The position numbers were made by a program, and so were the translations under genes. Below the pieces are notes generated by a model that made no database searches, was not told the origin of the DNA, and worked only from the letters and a program-made list of their open reading frames with translations. Positions 9,670-21,870 of a stretch of DNA of 64,000 bases are shown one piece after another. Numbering within the stretch: the stretch's first letter is position 1; every line of letters begins with the position of its first letter. The DNA is taken from NCBI GenBank assembly GCA_902623195.1, contig CACNSV010000001.1, positions 1 to 64,000 of the forward strand, given 5' to 3'. The DNA comes from an uncultured Prochlorococcus sp. (GTDB lineage Bacteria; Cyanobacteriota; Cyanobacteriia; PCC-6307; Cyanobiaceae).

Positions 9670-11490
9670 TTGAAAGCAGTAGCTATTAGTTTTTCTGAGC
9701 AGTCAGAAGAATTTGTAAATTCACTTAGAAGTTTAGAATTTTTAGATGAATTTTATATTGCAAGCTCTTCAAATAATAAAAATGCAAATGATCAAAATTT
9801 TAATAAAATAAATACTAAAGAATTTATTCAACAAAACTGGGGAAAAGTAGATTTATTATTATTTGTAGGCTCAATTAGTGCAACTGTAAGATTAATTTCA
9901 CCATTTTTAATCTCCAAAGAAAAAGATCCTGGAGTAATTGTTATTGATAAAAAATTTTCAAAGATTATTCCTTTAATTGGTATTCATCAAACTATTTGCT
10001 ATGAAATTGCACTCAAGTTAGCAAATCTATTTAATGGGGATCTTATAATGACAAATAATTCTATATTTAAAAAATACCTAGATCTTGATGCTTTTGGTAG
10101 AAATTGGGGTTGGAGTAGATCAGGTTTAATAAAGCATTGGTCCGATTTAGTTATTAAGCAATCAAGCAAACAACAAATTTTTGTTGAACAATATTCAGGT
10201 AACACAATTTGGAAGGAATCAGAAAGTGGTAAAAAAATTACATTCCTTTCTGGTAAAGATAAAGTTAATAAAGAAGAAAATACCTTCTTTATAAGTACAA
10301 AAAATCATCATAGGGTAGCTTGGCATCCAAGTACTCTTTGGGTAGGAATAGGTTGTGAAAGAAATACTTCAGCTGAATTTATTGAAGATTGCATAAATAA
10401 ATTATTATCAAAATTTGAGCTATCTTCATTTTCAATAGCTGGTTTAGCGACAGTTGATATAAAAAAAGATGAGAAAGCTTTAATCGATATATCAAATGCA
10501 AAAAATTGGCCAATTAAATTTTTTAAAAATGAAGAACTACATAAAGTCGATGTTCCTAATCCATCAAAGATAGTTTTTAAAGAGATAGGGACTTTTTCTG
10601 TGGCAGAAGCTGCAAGTCTTCTTGCTTGTGGCAATGAAGGAGGGCATTTACTTATTGAAAAAAATATTTTTAAGCATAAAGGTCCTTCGGGTAAAAAATT
10701 AGGCGCAGTGACAATTGCCATAGCCGAATCTAAACAACAATTTGCACCTGAGAGAGGGTTTGTTCATGTTATTGGTAGTGGACCTGGGGATCTTTCATAT
10801 TTAACAGGTGAATCGAAAGCAGCCTTATCTCAATGCTCAATTTGGATTGGTTATAAGAGATACTTAGATCTTCTTAAACCTTTAATGAGAGATGATCAAG
10901 TAAGAATTAATAGTGAATTGACCCAAGAGAAAGAAAGATGTGCTGATGCAATCAGCTTGGCTCAACAAGGAATCAAAGTTGCACTTATCTCTTCTGGTGA
11001 TGCTGGAATATATGGAATGGCTGGATTATTAATAGAATTAATACAAAAATTAGATGCTCAATTCAGACCTTCGTTTGCTATTCATCCTGGTATAAGTAGT
11101 CTCCAATTAGCTGCTTCATTAGCTGGAGCTCCCCTTATGAATGATTTTTGCGCAATAAGTTTGAGTGATAAATTAACTCCTTGGGAAACCATAAAGAAAA
11201 GAATAAATGGAGCTTTAGTTGGAGATTTTGTAGCTGTAATTTTTAATCCTCAATCAAATGAGAGAAACTGGCAATTAAGAACAACCATTGAAATGTTTTT
11301 AAAATTTAGAGCAAAAACCACTCCTGTTTTAATTGCTAGACAAGTCGGAAGAAATCAACAAAAAAAAAGGATTTTTAATTTAGACAGTATTCCTATTGAT
11401 GAAATAGATATGCTTACAATAATAATTATTGGAAATTCAAGTACAAAACTAGTAAATAATTTTTTAATTTCTCCTAGAGGCTATTTATAA
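9670..11490 (+). CDS. cobJ: Fused CbiG-like / precorrin-3B C17-methyltransferase (CobJ)
   Basis: N-terminal half has CbiG-type motifs (GIGCERNTSAEFIEDCI, SIAGLATVDIKKDE); C-terminal half is SAM-dependent tetrapyrrole methylase (VHVIGSGPGDLSYLT). TTG start. Confidence 0.88.
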   Translation: MKAVAISFSEQSEEFVNSLRSLEFLDEFYIASSSNNKNANDQNFNKINTKEFIQQNWGKVDLLLFVGSISATVRLISPFLISKEKDPGVIVIDKKFSKIIPLIGIHQTICYEIALKLANLFNGDLIMTNNSIFKKYLDLDAFGRNWGWSRSGLIKHWSDLVIKQSSKQQIFVEQYSGNTIWKESESGKKITFLSGKDKVNKEENTFFISTKNHHRVAWHPSTLWVGIGCERNTSAEFIEDCINKLLSKFELSSFSIAGLATVDIKKDEKALIDISNAKNWPIKFFKNEELHKVDVPNPSKIVFKEIGTFSVAEAASLLACGNEGGHLLIEKNIFKHKGPSGKKLGAVTIAIAESKQQFAPERGFVHVIGSGPGDLSYLTGESKAALSQCSIWIGYKRYLDLLKPLMRDDQVRINSELTQEKERCADAISLAQQGIKVALISSGDAGIYGMAGLLIELIQKLDAQFRPSFAIHPGISSLQLAASLAGAPLMNDFCAISLSDKLTPWETIKKRINGALVGDFVAVIFNPQSNERNWQLRTTIEMFLKFRAKTTPVLIARQVGRNQQKKRIFNLDSIPIDEIDMLTIIIIGNSSTKLVNNFLISPRGYL

Positions 11491-11567
11491 AATTTTTAAT
11501 ATCTTCAAAGGTTAATAATCAATATTTTTACTAACATTAATTCATAAGCAGACATATTTAATAAGTA

Positions 11568-12461
11568 ATGGTAAACAAAACAGAGAATTCATTAAAAAAA
11601 CCAGAATGGTTAAGAGTTAAGGCACCACAAGTACAAAGAATAGGAAATACAGCAGATTTACTTAGTGATTTAAAGCTTAATACGGTTTGCCAAGAAGCCA
11701 GTTGTCCGAATATTGGAGAATGTTTTTCAAGCGGAACAGCTACTTTCTTGATAATGGGACCAGGCTGTACAAGAGCGTGTCCTTATTGTGATATTGGTTT
11801 TGATAGGTCAAAAAGAGCTTTAGATCCAACCGAGCCTCATCGATTAGCAGAGGCAGTTTTTCGAATGAAACTTAAGCACGTAGTTATTACTTCTGTTAAT
11901 AGGGATGATTTGGATGATGGAGGCGCCACACAATTTTTTTCATGTGTTTCAGAAGTTAGGAAGAAATCACCTGACACAACTATTGAATTATTAATTCCAG
12001 ATTTATGCGGAAATTGGAATGCCTTGGAAAAAATATTAGAAATACAACCGGATGTTATTAATCATAATATTGAAACAGTCCCTTCTTTGTATCGAAAAGT
12101 AAGACCACAGGGTAATTATCAAAGATCTCTTGAGTTATTAAAAAAAGTTCGAGAATATAATTCTCGTATTTATACGAAGTCTGGATTTATGCTCGGATTA
12201 GGAGAAAAAGATGAAGAGGTATTAAATCTTTTAATGGATTTAAGGAAAAATGATGTTGATATTGTAACTATTGGTCAATACTTATCTCCAGGTCCAAAGC
12301 ATCTGCCCGTACAAAGATTCGTTAGTCCATCGAAATTTAATTTTTTTAAATATTTTGGACAAAATGAACTCGATTTTTTACAAGTTGTAAGTTCTCCCCT
12401 CACTAGAAGTAGTTACCATGCAGAGGATATCCAGAAATTAATGAAACAATATCCAAGGTGA
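11568..12461 (+). CDS. lipA: Lipoyl synthase (radical SAM)
   Basis: [12 protein letters not shown] motif, [22 protein letters not shown]; 297 aa. Confidence 0.96.
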   Translation: MVNKTENSLKKPEWLRVKAPQVQRIGNTADLLSDLKLNTVCQEASCPNIGECFSSGTATFLIMGPGCTRACPYCDIGFDRSKRALDPTEPHRLAEAVFRMKLKHVVITSVNRDDLDDGGATQFFSCVSEVRKKSPDTTIELLIPDLCGNWNALEKILEIQPDVINHNIETVPSLYRKVRPQGNYQRSLELLKKVREYNSRIYTKSGFMLGLGEKDEEVLNLLMDLRKNDVDIVTIGQYLSPGPKHLPVQRFVSPSKFNFFKYFGQNELDFLQVVSSPLTRSSYHAEDIQKLMKQYPR

Positions 12462-12471
12462 TTTCAGTTTT

Positions 12472-12765
12472 CTATTGAATAATATTAATCCATTCATTTA
12501 ATCTCCAATTAACGATATTATTTCTAATCATGGGATCATCTTTAATGATTTTTTCAGCCTCTTCAAAAGACTTACACTCAATAATTAAAAATCCTCCTGC
12601 TCCAGGTACTTGATGCTTATCAACTAAAAACCCACTTTTAATATAAAAACCTTGATCTATCAAATTTTTGACCCATAATTTATGTTCTTTTATAATTTTA
12701 CTTTTAAAGTCAATTTCTTTTAGATAGTGCCTCTTAATCGTTTCAGTTTTTACAAAATAAGGCAT
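12472..12765 (-). CDS. YciI-family protein
   Basis: 97 aa; PGAGGFLIIECKSFEEAEKIIKDDPMIRNNIV is YCII-like; its start overlaps the gltB stop (TAATG). Confidence 0.7.
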   Translation of the reverse strand: MPYFVKTETIKRHYLKEIDFKSKIIKEHKLWVKNLIDQGFYIKSGFLVDKHQVPGAGGFLIIECKSFEEAEKIIKDDPMIRNNIVNWRLNEWINIIQ

Positions 12766-15700
12766 TAAATCTTAGAGCATTTATCTATTAGGAGGACCTC
12801 TTCTTCACTTGGTGGTACGATCATTTTAAAAATTTGTTTAGAATAATTCCAATCATTAAGTAATTTTGATGCTTTAAGGCTTCTAGTATGATTAAAGTAA
12901 TCTAATAGTATTCCTTTAATGATTTCTTCTTGATGCGAATTATGAATCTTATAAATACTAACAATTTCTTTATTTACTTTCTTCTTTAACTGGTTTTTTT
13001 CATCGAGAATAAAAGCAATACCTCCTGTCATACCTGCTCCAATATTTCTACCAGTTGGTCCTAGAATAACTATTTTTCCACCCGTCATATATTCGCAACA
13101 ATGATCTCCAGCACCTTCTGTTACTGCTGTTGCACCACTATTCCTTACAGCAAATCTTTCTCCAGATTTTCCCAATACATATAATTTCCCTCCTGTTGCT
13201 CCATATAAGCATGTATTCCCAAGGATGACTTGATTAGAGGAATTAATATCAATTGTTTTTGGAACTACTGTGAGAAGTCCCCCATTCATTCCTTTGCAGA
13301 CATAATCATTTGCTTCACCAATAAGTTTTATATGCATGCCTTTAAGTAAAAAGGCACCAAAACTTTGGCCAGCAGCACCGGTAAAGTTTATATTTAATGT
13401 ACCTTTAAAACCCTTATTGCCATGTAGCTCTGCTATCTCTCCAGATATTTTTGCACAGACACTTCTATCTGTATTAATGATCATTAAATTTTTATTAATA
13501 GATTTATGATTTTTAATCGCTGAAATAAATGTTGGATCATTTAAAAGTTCATCTTCCAACACTTTCCCATTATTATGAGCATTTTTTGGATGTTTAATCC
13601 AAGATCTATCACCATTTTTATCGCTAAATTCTATGAGTGAACTCAAATCGATATTGTTGGTTTTTGGTAATGTAACCTCTCTTATCTTGAGATATTCTTT
13701 ATTCCCGATTAATTCTTCCATATTAGTTACTCCAATAATACTCATTATTTGTCTAATTTCTTCAGCTATATATATGAAGAAATTTACCACATGTTCTGGG
13801 ATCCCTTTGAATCTATTCCTTAACTCTTCTTTTTGTGTAGCCACACCAACAGGGCATGTATTCTTATGACAAACACGAGCCATAATGCAACCTTCAGCGA
13901 TCATTGCAACTGATCCAAACCCATATTCTTCAGCACCTAATAGTGCTGCTATAACAACATCCCATCCTGTCTTTAGACCTCCATCAGCTCTCAATAATAC
14001 TCTTCCTCTGAGATTGTTTTCCAAAAGTGATTTATGGACTTCTGCTAAACCTAATTCCCAAGGAAGACCTGCATGTTTTATTGAACTCAAGGGAGAGGCT
14101 CCAGTACCTCCATCATGTCCTGAAATCTGAATTACATCTGCGTTTGCTTTGCTTACACCAGCCGCAACAGTTCCAATACCTATTTCAGAAACTAACTTTA
14201 CACTTACTTTGGCTTTGGGATGAACTTGATGAAGATCATGAATTAATTGAGCTAAATCTTCAATGGAGTAAATATCATGATGGGGAGGAGGAGATATTAA
14301 TGCAACTCCTGGTTTACTATTTCTAAGCTTTGCAATATAGGTGTCTACTTTAGGTCCAGGAAGTTGACCTCCTTCACCAGGCTTAGCACCTTGAGCCATT
14401 TTAATTTCAAGCTGTTGTGCACTTCTTAAATATTCTGGAGTAACTCCGAATCTTCCTGAAGCAATTTGCTTAATAGCTGAACAAGCAGTATCTCCATTTT
14501 CAAGACCTTTTATGAATGGTAATGTCGCAGATTTAGTATGTTCATCAATATCATTTAAAACATTAAATCGTGCGGGATCCTCACCACCTTCGCCGCTATT
14601 ACTCTTACCTCCTATTCTATTCATAGCTATAGCAAGTACTTCATGAGCTTCTCTTGATAGAGCTCCTAAGCTCATACCTCCAGTACAAAATCTTTTGCAA
14701 ATTGATTCGACGCTTTCTACTTTATTTATAGGGATACTTTCTTTTGAAGAATCAATGGTGAGCAAATCTCTTAAGGCAGTTATGGGTCTATTTCTAATTA
14801 ATTCTTGATAAGTATTGAAATGATCATATCCTGGCCCTTGTTTCAGAGCGGAATGCAAAATTTTTGACATTTCAGGATTATTGGAATGATATTCTCCATA
14901 ATTCCTAAATTGGACGAAGCCCAAGAATTCAAGCTTTTTGAGATCAATTTCTGGGTATGCTTTTGTATGTATTGAAATTGTCTCAATAGCAAGTTCTCTA
15001 AGTGAAATTCCTGCAATCCTGCTTGTCGTTCCATCAAATCCTTTTTTTATTAAATCTGAACCTAACCCTACCGCTTCAAAAATTTGAGCACCATGGTAGC
15101 TCGCTAGTAAGGAAATACCAATTTTAGATAAGATTTTTCTCAATCCATCCTCTAAAGCATTTTTAATATTTTTTTGAACATCTTTTGCAGAGAATTTTTG
15201 TAATTTCCCACCATTGATAAGTTTTATTGTCTTGGGGTGTTTTAACCAGTGCCTACTAGATTCAAAGATAAGCCAAGGACAAATAGCACTGGCACCATAT
15301 CCAATAAGACAAGCCATATGATGTGTACTCCAACATTGACCAGTTTCTACAACTAAAGATGCTTTTAATCTTATTTCTTTTTTTAGAAGATAATGATGAA
15401 TCGTTCCCACGGCTAATAAGGGAGGTATGAAAGTAGTTTTTGGTGTAATGCCTTTATCTGAAATTATTAAAATAGAACAATTATTTTTAATAGCATTTTC
15501 ACTTTCAATACATATATCATTTAACCTTTTTTCAAAACTTTCAATCCCAGATTCAATATCAAATAAGGTTGATATCTTATGACATTTGATACCTTTATTA
15601 TGTATTAATAAAAGCTCTCTTTCATTAAGTATAGGGCTTTTTAGATGTATAGATGGTTTAATATCATTAAAACTAAAAGATGAACATCTCTCTCCAAGAT

Positions 15701-17336
15701 GCATCTCAAGACTCATTACAAGTTTTTCTCTGAGCGGATCTATTGGGGGATTTGTTACTTGAGCAAATCTCTGCTTGAAATAGTCATACAATATGTGAGG
15801 TTTTGAGGAGAGTACTGCTAATGGGATATCATCTCCCATACAATACGTAGGCTCTTTTGATAAAGAAGCCATTGAGTCAAGTATCAGATCATTATCTTCT
15901 GCTGAAAATCCATAAGCTGTTTGTTGTTGCAGAAGTTCTAAACCTTGTAATTCGCATGATTCTTTCCATTCATCATTTTCAATATTTATAGATCTTTTTT
16001 TTAGAAGTTTTTTATAGTCATATCTATTAGCTGCTGCAGACTTAACTTCCCAATTTCTTAATATAGTTCCTTTCTGAAAATCAACAGCAAGCATTTGTCC
16101 TGGTCCTAATCTTCCCTTTTCAATTATTTTTGATTCATCTAGATTTACTACTCCCGTCTCTGAACCCATTACAACATAGCCATCATTTGTTATTGAATAT
16201 CTTGCTGGACGTAATCCATTCCTATCAAGCGTCGCTCCGATAAAATTTCCATCTGAAAATGCTATGAGAGCTGGCCCATCCCAAGCTTCCTGAAGACTTG
16301 CTGAATACTCATAAAAACATTGAATTTCTTCTTTATCTTCAAGTTCTGGTTGATCTCTAAAAGCTTCAGGTACCAATTTAAGAAGGGAATCAGTGATTAA
16401 TTGACCTGAACGTACATTAATTTCTAAAGTTGCATCAAGGTTGGCTGAGTCACTCCTTGAATTATCAACTATTGGTTTCAAATCATTTGCTAAATCACCC
16501 CAAAAGCTATCTATATGTTTTTCAGATGCTTTCGCCCAATTTATATTGCCTAAAAGTGTATTAATTTCACCATTATGACCAAGAAATCTCATGGGTTGAG
16601 CTAAAGGCCATTTTGGAAGAGTATTTGTACTAAACCTTCGATGGTAAACAGAATATGAAACTTTAAAATCTTCATTTTGAAGATCCATATAAAATTTGGG
16701 AAGTATCTCAGACCTAACCATTCCCTTGTAAACAACTGTTTTGGAACTAAATGATGCAAAATAAAAATCATTTTGCATAGGAAGTTTTTGTCTTACCTTC
16801 TTTTCAATCTTTTTTCTAAGCTGAAATAAAAGAAACTCAAAATCGTTAATATTGTTTTCGAAGAATACAAACCATTGGATAATATAAGGGGCATTTGCTT
16901 TAGCTAGTGGTCCCAATACATCAATATTTACAGGAACCTTTCTCCATATCGTTTTAGAAAAGTTTAAATTTAATGCTTCTTCTTCACAAATAAATTTTAT
17001 TTCTTTTATGTGATTTTCATTCTGTGGCATGAAAATCATTCCAAGACCAACCTTAACAGTAGCGTCAATTTTTAAATCACTATGTTTTGATAAATATGTC
17101 CAAGGGATTGAACATAAGATTCCTGCACCATCCCCTGAATCACTATCTCCTCCGCAACCACCTCTATGTTCCATGCAATCAAGACCACGCAAAGATTCCT
17201 TTAAAATCCAATTGCTCTCTTTCCCATTAATATGAGCTACAAATCCTACTCCGCAAGCGTCTTTCTCTCCAGAGATTGCTTCAGGAGAGTAACTATCTTT
17301 ATAGGGATTAATATAATTTTTTAGTTTCTTTGGCAT
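12765..17336 (-). CDS. gltB: Ferredoxin-dependent glutamate synthase, large subunit
   Basis: 1523 aa; CGVGFVAHINGK N-terminal amidotransferase domain; FMN/Fe-S region (CPVGVATQ); GXGXG-type C-terminal domain. Confidence 0.97.
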   Translation of the reverse strand: MPKKLKNYINPYKDSYSPEAISGEKDACGVGFVAHINGKESNWILKESLRGLDCMEHRGGCGGDSDSGDGAGILCSIPWTYLSKHSDLKIDATVKVGLGMIFMPQNENHIKEIKFICEEEALNLNFSKTIWRKVPVNIDVLGPLAKANAPYIIQWFVFFENNINDFEFLLFQLRKKIEKKVRQKLPMQNDFYFASFSSKTVVYKGMVRSEILPKFYMDLQNEDFKVSYSVYHRRFSTNTLPKWPLAQPMRFLGHNGEINTLLGNINWAKASEKHIDSFWGDLANDLKPIVDNSRSDSANLDATLEINVRSGQLITDSLLKLVPEAFRDQPELEDKEEIQCFYEYSASLQEAWDGPALIAFSDGNFIGATLDRNGLRPARYSITNDGYVVMGSETGVVNLDESKIIEKGRLGPGQMLAVDFQKGTILRNWEVKSAAANRYDYKKLLKKRSINIENDEWKESCELQGLELLQQQTAYGFSAEDNDLILDSMASLSKEPTYCMGDDIPLAVLSSKPHILYDYFKQRFAQVTNPPIDPLREKLVMSLEMHLGERCSSFSFNDIKPSIHLKSPILNERELLLIHNKGIKCHKISTLFDIESGIESFEKRLNDICIESENAIKNNCSILIISDKGITPKTTFIPPLLAVGTIHHYLLKKEIRLKASLVVETGQCWSTHHMACLIGYGASAICPWLIFESSRHWLKHPKTIKLINGGKLQKFSAKDVQKNIKNALEDGLRKILSKIGISLLASYHGAQIFEAVGLGSDLIKKGFDGTTSRIAGISLRELAIETISIHTKAYPEIDLKKLEFLGFVQFRNYGEYHSNNPEMSKILHSALKQGPGYDHFNTYQELIRNRPITALRDLLTIDSSKESIPINKVESVESICKRFCTGGMSLGALSREAHEVLAIAMNRIGGKSNSGEGGEDPARFNVLNDIDEHTKSATLPFIKGLENGDTACSAIKQIASGRFGVTPEYLRSAQQLEIKMAQGAKPGEGGQLPGPKVDTYIAKLRNSKPGVALISPPPHHDIYSIEDLAQLIHDLHQVHPKAKVSVKLVSEIGIGTVAAGVSKANADVIQISGHDGGTGASPLSSIKHAGLPWELGLAEVHKSLLENNLRGRVLLRADGGLKTGWDVVIAALLGAEEYGFGSVAMIAEGCIMARVCHKNTCPVGVATQKEELRNRFKGIPEHVVNFFIYIAEEIRQIMSIIGVTNMEELIGNKEYLKIREVTLPKTNNIDLSSLIEFSDKNGDRSWIKHPKNAHNNGKVLEDELLNDPTFISAIKNHKSINKNLMIINTDRSVCAKISGEIAELHGNKGFKGTLNINFTGAAGQSFGAFLLKGMHIKLIGEANDYVCKGMNGGLLTVVPKTIDINSSNQVILGNTCLYGATGGKLYVLGKSGERFAVRNSGATAVTEGAGDHCCEYMTGGKIVILGPTGRNIGAGMTGGIAFILDEKNQLKKKVNKEIVSIYKIHNSHQEEIIKGILLDYFNHTRSLKASKLLNDWNYSKQIFKMIVPPSEEEVLLIDKCSKI

Positions 17337-17529
17337 AGAAATTTTTGATTTATTAAATTTAAAAAATTTAATATATTTATTATAAAAATAAATTCTTAAA
17401 TAGAACTAAAAATCATGAAGAATTACTAAAAGATTTTTTATGTTTTTTCATAAAATCTTTTAAAAGAATGCTTAATTAACTCATTAAAGGTTATGATAGT
17501 CGAATATAATTTTAAATAATAAGAATTTA

Positions 17530-17907
17530 ATGCCCACCATTCAACAATTAATTAGTTCAGAAAGAAAAAGCCTGAAAAGAAAAACTAAATCACCAGCTTT
17601 AAAATCATGCCCTGAGAGAAGAGGTGTATGCACGAGAGTATATACATCTACTCCGAAAAAACCTAATTCAGCATTAAGAAAAGTTGCTAGGGTTAGGTTA
17701 ACATCAGGATTCGAGGTTACAGCTTACATACCTGGTATTGGACATAATCTGCAAGAACACTCAGTGGTTCTACTAAGAGGAGGGAGAGTTAAAGATCTTC
17801 CTGGAGTCAGGTATCACATAATAAGAGGTACTCTAGATACTGCTGGAGTCAAAGATAGGCGCCAGGCTAGATCAAAATATGGAGCAAAAGCTCCTAAAAA
17901 CAATTAA
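17530..17907 (+). CDS. rpsL: 30S ribosomal protein S12
   Basis: [59 protein letters not shown]. Confidence 0.99.
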   Translation: MPTIQQLISSERKSLKRKTKSPALKSCPERRGVCTRVYTSTPKKPNSALRKVARVRLTSGFEVTAYIPGIGHNLQEHSVVLLRGGRVKDLPGVRYHIIRGTLDTAGVKDRRQARSKYGAKAPKNN

Positions 17908-17925
17908 TCCTTAAATGTAAAAAAA

Positions 17926-18396
17926 ATGTCTCGTCGAAATGCAGCTGTAAAAAGACAGGTTTTACCTGACCCACAATTTAATAGTCGTTTGGCTTCTATG
18001 ATGATTTCAAGGTTAATGAAGCATGGGAAAAAATCAACGGCTCAGAGAATATTATCAGATGCTTTTTCTTTAATTAATGAAAGGACAGGAACAGATCCTG
18101 TGGATCTTTTTGAAACAGCAGTTAAAAATGCGACTCCATTAGTGGAAGTAAGGGCTAGAAGAGTTGGAGGAGCTACCTATCAGGTACCGATGGAAGTTCG
18201 TCAGGAACGCGGAATAGCTATGGCTTTGAGATGGTTAGTGACTTTTTCTAGAGCTAGAAATGGTAAAAGTATGGCTCAAAAATTAGCTGGAGAACTTATG
18301 GATGCTGCTAATGAAACTGGAAGTGCAGTTAAAAAAAGAGAGGATACTCATAAAATGGCTGAAGCAAACAAGGCTTTTGCTCATTATAGATACTAA
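17926..18396 (+). CDS. rpsG: 30S ribosomal protein S7
   Basis: [37 protein letters not shown]. Confidence 0.99.
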   Translation: MSRRNAAVKRQVLPDPQFNSRLASMMISRLMKHGKKSTAQRILSDAFSLINERTGTDPVDLFETAVKNATPLVEVRARRVGGATYQVPMEVRQERGIAMALRWLVTFSRARNGKSMAQKLAGELMDAANETGSAVKKREDTHKMAEANKAFAHYRY

Positions 18397-18499
18397 AAGC
18401 CTCTTAAATAGAAATAATTTGTTCTATTATTAAACACATACTTTATGTTATTTTAATAAACTAAAGCTTATTGCAATTTATTTATTTGGAGTTTGAAAA

Positions 18500-20575
18500 T
18501 TGGCACGAGATTTCCCACTTGAACGAGTACGAAATATAGGAATTGCTGCGCACATTGATGCTGGTAAAACTACAACAACTGAAAGAATTTTATTTTATTC
18601 AGGTGTTGTACATAAAATTGGAGAAGTTCATGACGGGGCTGCAGTAACAGATTGGATGGCTCAAGAAAGAGAAAGAGGTATAACTATCACTGCAGCAGCT
18701 ATATCAACAAGTTGGCAAGATCATAGAATAAATATTATTGATACTCCAGGTCACGTTGATTTCACAATCGAAGTTGAGAGATCAATGAGAGTTTTGGATG
18801 GTGTCATAGCAGTGTTTTGTGCTGTTGGAGGAGTACAACCTCAATCAGAAACAGTTTGGCGTCAGGCTGATAGATATTCTGTACCAAGGATGGTATTCGT
18901 TAATAAAATGGATAGAACAGGCGCCGATTTTCTTAAGGTTTATAATCAAATCAAGGATCGCCTCAAAGCTAATGCTATACCAATTCAACTACCCATTGGA
19001 GCAGAAGGAGATCTCTCTGGAATCATTGATTTAGTTTCAAATAAAGCTTATCTCTACAAAAATGATCTCGGAACAGATATTGAAGAAGCTCCTATCCCAG
19101 ATGATATGAAAAATTTATCTGATGAATGGAGAAGTAAGTTAATGGAAAGTATTGCTGAAAATGATGAGGAACTTATTGAAATCTTCTTGGAAAAAGGTGA
19201 ATTATCTGAAGAACAACTAAAAAAAGGTATCAGGGAAGGAGTTTTAAAGCATGGTTTAGTGCCAATGCTCTGTGGCTCAGCATTTAAGAATAAAGGCGTA
19301 CAGCTGGTATTAGATGCTGTTGTTGATTATTTACCAGCGCCTGTTGATGTTAAACCTATTCAGGGTATTCTTCCAAACGGGAAAGAGGATATAAGGCCCT
19401 CAGATGATAGTGCCCCCTTTAGCGCACTTGCTTTTAAAGTCATGTCTGATCCATACGGTAAATTAACTTTTGTAAGAATGTACTCAGGAGTGTTAGCTAA
19501 GGGTAGTTATGTAATGAACTCTACTAAAGATGCCAAAGAAAGAATATCTAGACTTGTAATATTAAAGGCTGATGAAAGAGAAGAAGTTGATGAATTAAGA
19601 GCGGGAGATCTTGGTGCTGTTTTAGGTCTGAAAAATACTACAACTGGAGATACTTTATGTAATACTGAAGATCCTATTGTCTTAGAAACTTTATTTATTC
19701 CTGAACCTGTTATTTCCGTAGCAGTTGAACCTAAAACAAAAGGTGATATGGAAAAGCTTTCTAAAGCTTTGCAAGCTCTTTCAGAAGAAGATCCTACATT
19801 TAGAGTTAGTACGGATCAAGAAACTAACCAAACAGTTATTGCGGGTATGGGAGAACTTCATTTAGAAATTCTTGTAGATCGAATGCTGAGAGAATTTAAA
19901 GTTGAAGCAAATATTGGAGCACCTCAAGTTTCCTATAGAGAGACCATAAGATCTAGCTCAAAAGGTGAAGGGAAATACGCAAGACAAACTGGAGGAAAAG
20001 GGCAATATGGACATGTAATTATTGAGATGGAGCCAGCGGAATCTGGAGCTGGGTTTGAATTTGTTAACAAAATTGTTGGAGGATCAGTTCCAAAGGAGTA
20101 TATTGGACCTGCAGAAAGTGGTATGAAAGAGACCTGTGAATCAGGTGTTTTAGCAGGTTATCCATTGATTGATGTAAAAGTTACACTAGTCGATGGTTCA
20201 TTCCACGATGTAGACTCTTCTGAAATGGCCTTTAAAATTGCAGGTTCAATGGCTTTTAAAGATGGGGTGAAAAAATGTAACCCTGTCCTACTAGAGCCTA
20301 TGATGAAAGTTGAGGTCGAAAGTCCTGACGATTTTCTTGGATCTGTAATAGGTGACCTCTCCTCAAGGAGAGGTCAAGTTGAAGGACAATCCGTCGATGA
20401 TGGATTGTCTAAAGTACAGGCCAAAGTGCCTCTAGCCGAAATGTTTGGCTATGCAACACAGCTCCGATCAATGACTCAAGGTCGGGGTATTTTCTCAATG
20501 GAATTCGCCAACTACGAGGAAGTTCCTCGTAATGTTGCCGAAGCAATTATCTCTAAGAATCAGGGCAATTCCTGA
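18500..20575 (+). CDS. fusA: Elongation factor G
   Basis: [19 protein letters not shown]; 691 aa; str operon order. Confidence 0.99.
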   Translation: MARDFPLERVRNIGIAAHIDAGKTTTTERILFYSGVVHKIGEVHDGAAVTDWMAQERERGITITAAAISTSWQDHRINIIDTPGHVDFTIEVERSMRVLDGVIAVFCAVGGVQPQSETVWRQADRYSVPRMVFVNKMDRTGADFLKVYNQIKDRLKANAIPIQLPIGAEGDLSGIIDLVSNKAYLYKNDLGTDIEEAPIPDDMKNLSDEWRSKLMESIAENDEELIEIFLEKGELSEEQLKKGIREGVLKHGLVPMLCGSAFKNKGVQLVLDAVVDYLPAPVDVKPIQGILPNGKEDIRPSDDSAPFSALAFKVMSDPYGKLTFVRMYSGVLAKGSYVMNSTKDAKERISRLVILKADEREEVDELRAGDLGAVLGLKNTTTGDTLCNTEDPIVLETLFIPEPVISVAVEPKTKGDMEKLSKALQALSEEDPTFRVSTDQETNQTVIAGMGELHLEILVDRMLREFKVEANIGAPQVSYRETIRSSSKGEGKYARQTGGKGQYGHVIIEMEPAESGAGFEFVNKIVGGSVPKEYIGPAESGMKETCESGVLAGYPLIDVKVTLVDGSFHDVDSSEMAFKIAGSMAFKDGVKKCNPVLLEPMMKVEVESPDDFLGSVIGDLSSRRGQVEGQSVDDGLSKVQAKVPLAEMFGYATQLRSMTQGRGIFSMEFANYEEVPRNVAEAIISKNQGNS

Positions 20576-20622
20576 TCTCTTATCCAAAATAAACAACCTT
20601 TACCCCTCGATTCTTAATTCAA

Positions 20623-21822
20623 ATGGCTCGCGAGAAGTTCGAAAGAAACAAACCACATGTCAACATTGGTACTATTGGTCATGTTGATCATGGAAAAACT
20701 ACATTGACTGCTGCTATAACAAACGTTTTAGCTAAAAAAGGTCAAGCCCAGGCTCAAGACTATGGAGACATTGATGGTGCTCCAGAAGAAAGAGAGCGTG
20801 GTATCACTATCAATACAGCTCATGTTGAGTATGAAACTGAAGGTAGGCATTATGCTCATGTCGATTGCCCAGGTCATGCTGACTATGTAAAAAATATGAT
20901 TACTGGTGCCGCTCAAATGGACGGAGCTATTCTTGTCTGTGCAGCAACAGATGGTCCTATGGCCCAGACAAAAGAACATATTCTTTTAGCTAAGCAAGTT
21001 GGTGTGCCTGCTCTAGTTGTTGCCTTAAATAAGTGTGACATGGTAGATGATGAGGAAATTATTGAACTAGTTGAAATGGAAATCAGAGAGCTTTTAGATA
21101 GCTATGATTTTCCAGGAGATGATATCCCAATAATTCAAGTTTCAGGTCTAAAAGCCCTCGAAGGTGATTCAACTTGGGAATCTAAAATTGAAGAATTAAT
21201 GAAAGCAGTTGACTCTAGCATTCCTGAACCTGAAAGAGAAATTGATAAACCATTCTTGATGGCAGTCGAAGATGTATTCTCTATAACGGGTAGAGGTACT
21301 GTTGCTACTGGTAGGATCGAAAGAGGTAAGGTTAAAGTAGGAGAAGAAGTTGAAATTGTTGGCATCAGAGATACTAGATTGACAACAGTCACAGGTGTTG
21401 AAATGTTTAGAAAACTTCTAGATGAAGGTATGGCGGGAGATAATGTAGGACTTCTTCTTAGAGGTGTTCAAAAAGAAGATATTGAGAGAGGTATGGTCCT
21501 TGTTAAAAAAGGATCAATTACTCCTCATACAAAATTTGAAGGTGAAGTTTACGTTTTAAAGAAAGAGGAGGGTGGTAGACATACTCCTTTCTTTACCGGT
21601 TATAGACCCCAATTCTATATAAGAACTACAGATGTAACTGGACAGATTACTGCATTTACTTCAGATGATGGAGCAAATGTTGAGATGGTTATGCCAGGAG
21701 ATAGAATCAAAATGACAGGTGAGCTCATTTGCCCTGTTGCTATCGAACAAGGCATGCGCTTTGCTATCAGAGAAGGAGGACGTACAATTGGGGCAGGTGT
21801 CGTTTCGAAAATAATTGAATAG
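20623..21822 (+). CDS. tufA: Elongation factor Tu
   Basis: [18 protein letters not shown]; 399 aa. Confidence 0.99.
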   Translation: MAREKFERNKPHVNIGTIGHVDHGKTTLTAAITNVLAKKGQAQAQDYGDIDGAPEERERGITINTAHVEYETEGRHYAHVDCPGHADYVKNMITGAAQMDGAILVCAATDGPMAQTKEHILLAKQVGVPALVVALNKCDMVDDEEIIELVEMEIRELLDSYDFPGDDIPIIQVSGLKALEGDSTWESKIEELMKAVDSSIPEPEREIDKPFLMAVEDVFSITGRGTVATGRIERGKVKVGEEVEIVGIRDTRLTTVTGVEMFRKLLDEGMAGDNVGLLLRGVQKEDIERGMVLVKKGSITPHTKFEGEVYVLKKEEGGRHTPFFTGYRPQFYIRTTDVTGQITAFTSDDGANVEMVMPGDRIKMTGELICPVAIEQGMRFAIREGGRTIGAGVVSKIIE

Positions 21823-21870
21823 ATTTCTAATTTATAAAAATTGTACATCTATCAATTAGAATATAGACCA

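Noticed and set aside
13633-17235. Track ORFs on the + strand opposite gltB (13633, 13885, 14027, 17029) and the minor - strand ORF 14843..15037
   Set aside because: They are shadow ORFs inside the strongly coding Fd-GOGAT frame, with no recognisable families.
18407-18428. AATAGAA-N8-TTCTATT inverted repeat between rpsG and fusA
   Set aside because: Short AT-only-type stem without a T-tract; expected by chance at this base composition.
20728-21848. Antisense ORFs opposite tufA
   Set aside because: Shadow ORFs of EF-Tu; codon bias explains the long open frames.
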